This document shows positions 1 to 4,976 of a DNA stretch of 6,110 nt, piece after piece. Under the pieces are notes generated by a model. That model saw nothing but the letters and a program-made list of their open reading frames with translations, made no database searches and was not told the origin of the DNA. The position numbers were made by a program, and so were the translations under genes. Each line of letters starts with the position of its first letter. Within the stretch, counting starts at the first letter, position 1. The stretch spans positions 1 to 6,110 of the forward strand of contig JAAXHR010000245.1 of NCBI GenBank assembly GCA_012270805.1, read 5' to 3'. This DNA is from Dehalococcoidia bacterium. Lineage in GTDB: Bacteria; Chloroflexota; Dehalococcoidia; Lucifugimonadales; Lucifugimonadaceae.

Positions 1-482
1 CCGTACGATAGTTCACCCGCCATCGATTCACGTTTCTCCCACATCCCAACCTGCTTGAGGATCTCCTCAGTCTTCTTACGATGCCCTGCACTTGAGCGTT
101 CGAATATGGACGGCAATAAACTTCGGTTGGTCAAGACCACCATCATGTTGTCCCAGACCGTCATCTGATCGAACAGGCGAACTTCTTGGAACGTTCGAGT
201 GATGCCGTGATCCGGCGTCTCGTGTGCATGGATGATCTTGAACGAATTGGCCTCGATCTTCACGATGCCGTCGTCGTACGGCAACACACCGGTGACCAGG
301 TTGACAAAGGTCGATTTTCCCGAGCCGTTGGGACCGACGATGCTCGTGATACCGAAAATCGGGATGGTCAGTGAAACATTGTCCAGCGCCTTCACGCCAC
401 CAAACTGCTTTGTGATACCGATGGTCTCGATTCCGTAGTATTCGCTGAGGTCGACGTTCTGTTCGACGTTTTGAGAGATCAT
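1..482 (-). CDS. livG: LivG-type ABC transporter ATP-binding protein (partial, 3' end beyond window)
   Basis: ATPase subunit of a branched-chain amino acid (HAAT family) importer; it hydrolyses ATP at the inner face of the membrane to drive the LivH/LivM channel. I translated 160 complete codons from ATG at 482. Walker A is GPNGSGKST at residues 50-58, the Q-loop is in RTFQEVRLF (Gln99), and the reading frame leaves the window exactly at the ABC signature (LSYG, residues 158-161), so Walker B and the H-switch are not visible. A family member is usually about 250 residues, so roughly the last 90-100 are missing. The segment DHGITRTFQ followed by LFDQMTVWDNMMV is the usual LivG pattern. The start is supported by GGAGGT 7 nt upstream and by a 4-nt ATGA overlap with the livM stop codon, which implies translational coupling. 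A fairly long, non-conserved N-terminal tail of about 18 residues precedes the ATPase fold. No frameshift is seen. Confidence 0.95.
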   Translation of the reverse strand, partial: MISQNVEQNVDLSEYYGIETIGITKQFGGVKALDNVSLTIPIFGITSIVGPNGSGKSTFVNLVTGVLPYDDGIVKIEANSFKIIHAHETPDHGITRTFQEVRLFDQMTVWDNMMVVLTNRSLLPSIFERSSAGHRKKTEEILKQVGMWEKRESMAGELSY

Positions 483-1525
483 AGCTTGTACCTCCCGGCC
501 AATCCCTGCGGCCTGAACAGCATGAGCAAAACGAGGAGCACACCCAAAACCACCTGTCGGGCTTGGCCTATGAACTCGTCTGGCAGGAAAGGCAAGAACC
601 GCATTCCTTCTTCAAGCAAAACAAAAGCCATCGCGCCGAGCAAGGATCCGCGGATTGAAGCCAGCCCGCCGAGAATAACTATCGATACGAGCAACATCGA
701 TTCGAGAAGTATGAAGGAGTTCGGGTCAACAAAAGTGGTGAAGCTACCGAACAACCCGCCTGCCAACCCGGCCATCATCGCCGAGATTACCCATATCGCT
801 AACTTGTAGTACGTCGTCTGATAGCCAAACACTTGGGCTACCTGCTCGTCCTCTCGAATCGCCTTCAAAACGCGCCCGAATGACGAGGAGACCAGGAACC
901 ACGATATGCCGACCATGATCAGCAGAAAGACTACACAGAGAAGCAAAAACTCTATGTCGCCAGTAAGCCGCCATCCACCGACACTAGGACGCTGCACGTC
1001 GTGAATTCCGAATGCCCCTCGAGTCAATGCTCGCCAGCTCAAGAACACGTTGAAAGCGATGATCGCAAATCCAAAAGACACCAGAACGTAGATGTCGTCC
1101 CTGAATCGATTGAATACCACGCCAACACCAAGAGCCACTACTCCTGCCGCCAACACGCAAACGGGTAGGGCGGCAAAAAATGGCCAACCGAACTGCGGAA
1201 TCGCTTCAGTTCGAAGCAGTTCGTATGAGGTGTCAGAGGTCAGGATCGCCATTCCGTAGGCGCCGATCCCGAAAAAGCCTATGTGCCCGACCGACAGCAG
1301 TCCGGTGTACCCGACGACTAGGTTCAATGCCACAGACAGGATGGCCCAGATGCAAAACACGGTTGCCAACGTTACGGCGAAACCAGTGCCTTGCCACAGC
1401 GTGAATATGACGGCGATCCCGATGATGAATACGTTGGCGTAAAGCTCAAGGTCGCCCTTCTCTCTCAATGTGTACAAACCTCGTGCGAGGATTGTTGGGT
1501 TTGTTGCTGCAGGACTGTTGTTCAT
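479..1525 (-). CDS. livM: LivM-type branched-chain amino acid ABC transporter permease
   Basis: One of the two channel-forming membrane subunits of the importer, 348 residues. The frame is open further upstream, but the ATG at 1525 is chosen because the extension would run into livH, lacks family similarity, and this ATG sits 10 nt after the livH stop with AGGA-type ribosome sites before it. Hallmarks: the family block NLVVGYTGLLSVGHIGFF at about residues 69-86, running on into GIGAY; a segment beginning FRDDIYVLVSFGF near 141; LTRGAFGI at 167-174; the cytoplasmic coupling (EAA-like) region GRVLKAIREDEQVAQVFGY at about 217-235, which should contact LivG/LivF; then AGLAGGLFG, the VILGGLASIRGSLLGA turn, and the C-terminal LFRPQGLAGR. 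Hydrophobic segments lie near residues 31-49, 50-70, 78-96, 115-137, 146-162, 190-212, 243-262, 273-303 and 325-337. The stop TGA overlaps the livG ATG. Length and motifs look ordinary for the family; ligand specificity is not readable. Confidence 0.95.
   Translation of the reverse strand: MNNSPAATNPTILARGLYTLREKGDLELYANVFIIGIAVIFTLWQGTGFAVTLATVFCIWAILSVALNLVVGYTGLLSVGHIGFFGIGAYGMAILTSDTSYELLRTEAIPQFGWPFFAALPVCVLAAGVVALGVGVVFNRFRDDIYVLVSFGFAIIAFNVFLSWRALTRGAFGIHDVQRPSVGGWRLTGDIEFLLLCVVFLLIMVGISWFLVSSSFGRVLKAIREDEQVAQVFGYQTTYYKLAIWVISAMMAGLAGGLFGSFTTFVDPNSFILLESMLLVSIVILGGLASIRGSLLGAMAFVLLEEGMRFLPFLPDEFIGQARQVVLGVLLVLLMLFRPQGLAGRYKL
490..495 (-). promoter_or_regulatory. Ribosome binding site of livG
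   Basis: GGAGGT on the minus strand lies 7 nt upstream of the ATG at 482, inside the last codons of livM. It fixes the livG start and matches the spacing seen for livK. Confidence 0.85.
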
Positions 1526-1533
1526 GCGATCGG

Positions 1534-1544
1534 TCCTACTTCCT
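1534..1544 (-). promoter_or_regulatory. Ribosome binding site region of livM
   Basis: The minus strand reads AGGAAGTAGGA across the livH stop codon (TAG at 1538-1536). Either AGGAAG, or AGGA 8 nt before the ATG at 1525, could serve. Its overlap with the livH stop suggests coupled translation of livH and livM. Confidence 0.6.
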
Positions 1545-2894
1545 GGGTAGGATGCCTGTCGGCCAGAACGACAGGAAGAGTATGAGCACAACGAACGAGA
1601 CCACATCACGCCACTCCCCAGCAAGATCCCATATCCCGAACTGCTCCAGCATGCCAAGGATGAAACCGCCTACGATGGCGCCTTGCAGGTTGCCTATGCC
1701 TCCGACCACGGATGCGATCCATCCCTTCAACAACAGCAGCAAGCCCATGCGTGGTTGGATCGCCGTATCGTGACCGCTGAGTAATCCGCCCAACGCGGCA
1801 AATACGGCACCGATGAAAAAGACAATCGCCACGATAACTGTGGTGTTGATGCCGACGACCTTGGCAACCTCTTCGTCATCCCCGATGGCTCGCACAGTCC
1901 TACCGAACGTGGTCATTTTGAGTAGCCACGTCAAACTGAGGAATCCTATGATCGCAATAGCAATCGTAAAGATGTTGAAGCCCTTGATGGTGGCTCCGAG
2001 AATATTCATCGTCTCGTTGCTGAACGGTTCGGGCAACGGTCGGGGGGTAGGTTCGAACACGATGACTATGAGTGCGCTGAACGCTAGCAATATACCCAAT
2101 GTGGCTACCAGCATCACTAACGGAGAGCGCGCTCGTTCCCGCATGTAGACGTAAAGGCCGCGATACAGCGCCAGCGACACCACCCCAGCCAAAAAACAGG
2201 ATACTCCCCAACTCAAGTAGAGCTTCGATCCGGGCGAATCAGCGAGCCAGATACCCAGAAAAATACCCAATCCGATCCCAGCAACCAACGCTGCGATCGT
2301 TACGATCTTCAGTCCGCGGTTGCTGGCCAACCGGGCGTACACGGTACGACAAATCAAGACAACGCCGACAGCAACCAACACTGCGACTATAGGACTTAGC
2401 GTCTCGTGCAGTTCCTTGGGATAGGTGAGCACGATGCCCGCGTACAGACCCGCGATTGCAGCCACTATACCTCCGGCAATACGTAGCGTTTTATCGCTGA
2501 AGCGGCTCCTCAGGCGGTAGTAGAGCGCAGTGTGCAACGCCCAAGCGACCACACCGGCAACTACCAGAGCGAAAATCCCGTTCACGATAGGGTTGTTGAT
2601 TTCGTAAAGCCCACCCAAAGTCTCCGACGACCTGAGGTAGAAAACCCCGTAGGCGCCCAGTGCCGCCGCCGCCCCGTAGTACATGTCGAAGAACCAGACT
2701 GTGCTGTAGACGATCGTGAAGCCCATCGCCACTAGCGCGTAAACGGAGCCCACTGACATCCCATTAAAGGCGAATTGGAGCGCCTGGTCAGGGGATTCGG
2801 TTATTTTCCAGCCGATATAGGCAACCACTAGCGCCGTCAACACGACCGCGAGAAGGTTGCTGCGATTAGAGAAGTAGCTAGAAACGTCAGTCAC
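1536..2894 (-). CDS. livH: LivH-type branched-chain amino acid ABC transporter permease, enlarged by extra membrane segments
   Basis: The other channel-forming subunit, 452 residues, against 308 for E. coli LivH. It starts with GTG; no alternative ATG, GTG or TTG lies between it and the upstream in-frame stop, and only a weak GGA lies before it. Family parts in order: FNGMSVGSVYALVAMGFTIVY at 43-63, LGAY at 79-82, a block resembling the LivH middle region (SPLVMLVATLGILL at 257-270, then PTPRPLP), the coupling helix GRTVRAIGDDEEVAKVVGIN at 331-350, the GWIASVVGGIGNLQGAIVGG turn at 391-410, and DVVSFVVLILF...PTGILPR at the C-terminus. Between residues about 127 and 236 sits material absent from ordinary LivH, carrying about four hydrophobic segments (138-157, 167-182, 196-216, 226-244). 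The usual NFAHG motif after the first core helix is replaced by DMYYG (70-74). Permease identity is firm; the purpose of the insert is unknown. Confidence 0.93.
   Translation of the reverse strand: MTDVSSYFSNRSNLLAVVLTALVVAYIGWKITESPDQALQFAFNGMSVGSVYALVAMGFTIVYSTVWFFDMYYGAAAALGAYGVFYLRSSETLGGLYEINNPIVNGIFALVVAGVVAWALHTALYYRLRSRFSDKTLRIAGGIVAAIAGLYAGIVLTYPKELHETLSPIVAVLVAVGVVLICRTVYARLASNRGLKIVTIAALVAGIGLGIFLGIWLADSPGSKLYLSWGVSCFLAGVVSLALYRGLYVYMRERARSPLVMLVATLGILLAFSALIVIVFEPTPRPLPEPFSNETMNILGATIKGFNIFTIAIAIIGFLSLTWLLKMTTFGRTVRAIGDDEEVAKVVGINTTVIVAIVFFIGAVFAALGGLLSGHDTAIQPRMGLLLLLKGWIASVVGGIGNLQGAIVGGFILGMLEQFGIWDLAGEWRDVVSFVVLILFLSFWPTGILPRK
2187..2516 (-). other. Inserted multi-helix block inside LivH (residues about 127-236)
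   Basis: These codons encode roughly 110 residues with three to four hydrophobic stretches linked by short charged loops (RSRFSDK near 129-135, YPKELHE at 158-164, ARLASNRG at 187-194, DSPGSK at 219-224). The helix just before the block (about 111-131, VVAGVVAWALHTALYYRL...) resembles the helix at its end (about 234-254, FLAGVVSLALYRGLYVYM...): I count 10 identities over 21 aligned positions. A canonical LivH has only one such helix before the ISTIG/VATLG region, so the block looks like an insertion flanked by a duplicated helix. The borders are approximate and the origin is inference. Confidence 0.6.
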
Positions 2895-2960
2895 TTGGTC
2901 CGATTCGTTTAGGGGGCGGTCTCACTCGCTTTTTACTGCATTTGCAAACTGGTAGTGGGC
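2895..2960. other. Short spacer between livK pseudogene and livH
   Basis: These 66 nt separate the pseudogene stop from the livH GTG. I see a TTTGCAAA palindrome, no strong ribosome site, and no hairpin followed by a T tract, so readthrough from the right is plausible. Confidence 0.5.
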
Positions 2961-3188
2961 TTAATCGACCGTTGATGGTCCTAGCACTTTCAAACCTTGG
3001 TTGTCAGCGATTCTTTGGTTGGTCGACAAAACCTCAACTATTGACGGAGCGATATCCGTAACGTCACCCCGCTCATCGAAACTGTAGTTGTTGCCGATCG
3101 CACCGCTCCATGTGATGTTGTTAAGACGCTTTTTGAAACCGTTGGCGTCCTGGTCGTCGCCGGTTCGCTTGAGGCACTCGGCAGTAAT
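2961..3188 (-). repeat. Diverged direct repeat of the livK 3' end (partner 3632-3859)
   Basis: This 228-nt block and 3632-3859 have exactly equal length from the shared ITAECLK codons to the stop codon. They share a 20-nt identical run (3082-3101 and 3753-3772). It is the best preserved part of the tandem livK duplication and could support recombination that removes the region between the copies (about 670 nt). Confidence 0.85.
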
Positions 3189-3448
3189 GCTATGTGTCAT
3201 CGTAGGTCGACCCGACATGCCAAGCCAGCGTGATGTAATCGTATCGTGCTTTGAATTTGGTGATGACATCTTGCCCTTGGCGTTGTTGGCTACCATCCCG
3301 CGGGTTTCACCAGACCAGTTAGCGATTCCACCAAGCCAACTCGGTACGCTCCTTCTGCGGTCAATGCGCCTGACCCACACGCGATGTAGACCGTGATTGC
3401 AGCCGGGACAATTGGCATGGGAAGCCAGAGGAGGGGTCTACGTGTCAT
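2961..3448 (-). pseudogene. livK: Decayed second livK (solute-binding lipoprotein), internally deleted and frameshifted
   Basis: A paralogue of the adjacent intact livK, reconstructed across frames. From ATG at 3448 one frame reads MTRRPLLWLP, a hydrophobic signal stretch, a lipobox-like VYIAC, then AYRVGLVESLTG, matching PYRIGVMESLTG in LivK. A 1-nt loss shifts to a second frame, giving GETRGMVANNAKG (LivK GETYGTVANQAKQ). At about 3271-3277 the sequence jumps to the equivalent of LivK residue 290: in a third frame it reads ARYDYITLAW and GSTYDD (LivK EKYDYVTLPW and GSAYDD), then TAG at 3192-3190. A 1-nt gain returns to the second frame for the last 75 residues, of which I count 47 identical to LivK. 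Thus about 230 internal codons are gone and three frame breaks are present. No functional binding protein can result. The segment 3380-2961 is open as 139 codons, but its upstream half is out of frame with the homology. Confidence 0.9.
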
Positions 3449-3473
3449 GGTCTTGCATTTCACTCCAAGATCG

Positions 3474-3540
3474 GTTTGGCGACGCCTGCCAAGATGTAGC
3501 CGGATCTACACAATTGACACGGCATTTAACGTCGCCAAAC
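3474..3540. repeat. 11-bp perfect inverted repeat with nested hairpin
   Basis: The plus strand has GTTTGGCGACG at 3474-3484 and its exact reverse complement CGTCGCCAAAC at 3530-3540, with a 45-nt loop. Inside the loop, TGTAG (3495-3499) pairs with CTACA (3506-3510) around a 6-nt loop. In the minus-strand transcript this structure ends just before a GGAG (3466-3463) and the pseudogene ATG at 3448. It could be an RNA leader structure or a small mobile-element remnant; neither is established. Confidence 0.55.
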
Positions 3541-3578
3541 TGTCGAAATTTGATGGACGCGCACCACAGCAAACCTCC
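3526..3578 (-). other. Candidate leader mini-ORF (13 codons) with ribosome site
   Basis: GGAGGT at 3578-3573 precedes GTG at 3567 by 5 nt and a second GTG at 3564 by 8 nt. The reading frame encodes VVRVHQISTVWRR and stops at TAA 3528-3526. Five of its 13 codons are for Val or Ile (one is the start). Its 3' part overlaps the first arm of the inverted repeat. This resembles the layout of an amino-acid leader peptide, but a chance ORF of this size is easy to find, so confidence is low. Confidence 0.2.
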
Positions 3579-3631
3579 GGTACGGATAGTTAATTGACCG
3601 TTTGAGGAAGTGTGGTTGGTCAGTCTGCTAC

Positions 3632-4810
3632 CTACTCGATAGGTGCCGGGCCCAAGACTCTGTAGCCTTGGTTGTCTTCGGTTCGTTCGCCCGTCGGTAG
3701 GACCTCGGCAACAATGTTTGCCAAACCAACTACTTCGCCCTGGCTATCGAAGCTGTAGTTGTTGCCGATCGCGCCGCTCCAAGTTATATCGTACAGACAG
3801 TCTCGGAAACCATCCGCGTCCTGGTCGTCGCCCGTCTGCTTCAGGCACTCAGCTGTAATGTAGACGTCATCGTAAGCGGACCCCAGGTACCAAGGGAGAG
3901 TGACGTAGTCGTATTTCTCTCTGAAGTTTTGGAGGACCTCTTGAGCTTTGTTGTTAGCCGGATCGAGATCAGCAGTCACTGCCTTCAGTCCCGTTGCAGC
4001 ATCACCAGCAATCTCCAACGCGGTCGCCCCGATGGGGACAACCTCGGAGTAGATCGGACCGTTATAACCGAGTTCACGCAGCTGTTTGACGATGGTTCCG
4101 CCGGCAAACTCCGATTGGGCAGCCAGGTGGATCGCGTCGGGATTAGCATTGGTCAATTTGGTCAACTGCGTTCGGAAGTCGGTGACGTCAGACGCGTAAC
4201 GCTCTTCAGCGACGACGGTACCGCCTCGATTCTCGAATTGTGCAACCGAAGTTCGACGAACGCCTTCGGCGTAGTCGGTCGATTCCGTAATGGTCGCGAG
4301 GTTTCGGATGCCGTCGGCCCACAGAAGATTGCCGGTGTCGACGCCCAACTGCGCATCGCTCATCGATGTGCGGAAGATGTACTCGCCAGCGGTTGCGATG
4401 TCAGGGTTTGTCGCTAAGCCGGAAAACATTATCGTTCCGTCCGATTCCGCCAATGGTGCCGCACCCAACATTGCGCCGCTGCACGAGGTGCCCAAGATGA
4501 TCTTGATACCGTCGACGTCAGTCAGCTTGTTGTATGCAGTGATGGCGTCTTGGGCATTGCATTTCGAGTCTTCGATGACAAGCTCGAGCATACGACCGTC
4601 CACACCGCCGGCTGCGTTGATTTCTTCGACCGCAAGTTGCTTGGCTTGGTTAGCCACCGTCCCGTAGGTTTCTCCAGGGCCGGTCAGTGATTCCATGACG
4701 CCGATGCGATATGGCTCGTCTCCATCCGAATCCCCGATAATACCGCACCCCAAGGCCGCTAAAGCGACAACCATCAGAACTGCTAGCAGAAGACTCAATT
4801 TGTATGTCAT
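3632..4810 (-). CDS. livK: LivK-type branched-chain amino acid ABC transporter substrate-binding lipoprotein
   Basis: Extracytoplasmic ligand-binding subunit (type I periplasmic-binding fold, Leu/Ile/Val-binding family), 392 residues. ATG at 4810 is preferred over an in-frame GTG at 4819 because GGAGGT lies exactly 7 nt upstream. Residues 1-21 are a lipoprotein signal (basic Lys4, hydrophobic core, AALGC) with Cys22 as the lipidated residue. The mature domain starts at PYRIGVMESLTG (33-44), then AVEEINAAGG (60-69). Cys84 and Cys110 stand where the E. coli Leu/Ile/Val-binding protein has its disulfide; GTSCSGAM (107-114) and FSGLATNPDI (129-138) match the ligand-contact loops. TDYAEG (178-183) and SDVTDFRTQLTKL (207-219) are typical of lobe 2. 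A DQDADG loop (329-334) lies between Cys322 and Cys338. The gene heads the liv cluster. Ligand identity is uncertain within the family. Confidence 0.95.
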   Translation of the reverse strand: MTYKLSLLLAVLMVVALAALGCGIIGDSDGDEPYRIGVMESLTGPGETYGTVANQAKQLAVEEINAAGGVDGRMLELVIEDSKCNAQDAITAYNKLTDVDGIKIILGTSCSGAMLGAAPLAESDGTIMFSGLATNPDIATAGEYIFRTSMSDAQLGVDTGNLLWADGIRNLATITESTDYAEGVRRTSVAQFENRGGTVVAEERYASDVTDFRTQLTKLTNANPDAIHLAAQSEFAGGTIVKQLRELGYNGPIYSEVVPIGATALEIAGDAATGLKAVTADLDPANNKAQEVLQNFREKYDYVTLPWYLGSAYDDVYITAECLKQTGDDQDADGFRDCLYDITWSGAIGNNYSFDSQGEVVGLANIVAEVLPTGERTEDNQGYRVLGPAPIE

Positions 4811-4817
4811 TTTGGGC

Positions 4818-4823
4818 ACCTCC
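4818..4823 (-). promoter_or_regulatory. Ribosome binding site of livK
   Basis: GGAGGT on the minus strand, 7 nt before ATG at 4810. It overlaps the alternative upstream GTG (4819-4817), which argues against that start. Confidence 0.9.
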
Positions 4824-4828
4824 GTCGC

Positions 4829-4844
4829 TTGTCAAAATAGACAA
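4829..4844. promoter_or_regulatory. Short inverted repeat TTGTC-N6-GACAA before the livK ribosome site
   Basis: Perfect 5-bp arms with a 6-nt spacer (AAAATA on the plus strand), ending 5 nt before the livK GGAGGT. In the transcript it could form a small hairpin or, in DNA, an operator. The arms are short enough that chance is possible. Confidence 0.35.
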
Positions 4845-4845
4845 C

Positions 4846-4876
4846 TACGAGTTGCGGTACTTTATACCACCTCGTA
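4846..4876. promoter_or_regulatory. Possible livK promoter: TATAAA enclosed by an inverted repeat
   Basis: The minus strand has TATAAA at 4866-4861, about 50 nt upstream of the livK ATG, a reasonable -10 position. No good -35 hexamer is seen 16-18 nt upstream. The box lies inside TACGAG (4846-4851) and CTCGTA (4871-4876), perfect 6-bp arms 19 nt apart, an arrangement compatible with a repressor site covering the -10. This is inference from position and symmetry only. Confidence 0.35.
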
Positions 4877-4976
4877 CGGTTTCAGACGATTTCGCTTTTG
4901 ACACAACCTTATTTCACACGATCTGCGAATTGCGGTGGCAATGAACCGTTGTTCTGGTCTGGTTGTCGGACCGGCG

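Larger units (their letters stand above)
3449..3631. other. Intergenic stretch between livK and the livK pseudogene
   Basis: These 183 nt follow the livK stop. Contents that I can point to are a GGAGGT followed by a 13-codon ORF (3578-3526), an 11-bp inverted repeat (3474-3540) and a nested 5-bp hairpin. I found no clear rho-independent terminator (no GC stem followed by a T run) for livK, so the transcript may continue to livH. Confidence 0.5.

Noticed and set aside
76..543. Minus-strand open frame across livG
   Set aside because: It is Arg/His/Asp rich with no recognisable domain; the overlapping frame has Walker A, Q-loop and LSYG of LivG.
1526..1657. Longer livM beginning at 1657
   Set aside because: The extra 44 codons overlap the livH end in another frame, show no family similarity and are rich in Ser, Cys and Arg; ATG at 1525 has a ribosome site and normal spacing.
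2961..3380. A real 139-residue protein in this open frame
   Set aside because: Only parts of it match LivK, and the match switches frames at three places; it is a fragment of a pseudogene, not an independent gene.
3929..4417. Plus-strand open frame of 162 codons antisense to livK
   Set aside because: No ribosome site or recognisable motif, and it mirrors the codon structure of a well-supported gene.
4811..4819. GTG start of livK at 4819
   Set aside because: It lies inside the GGAGGT region that is ideally placed for the ATG at 4810.
4930..4976. Terminator after the FbpC-type gene
   Set aside because: Only a 4-bp GGTC/GACC pairing is visible and no T run follows on the minus strand.
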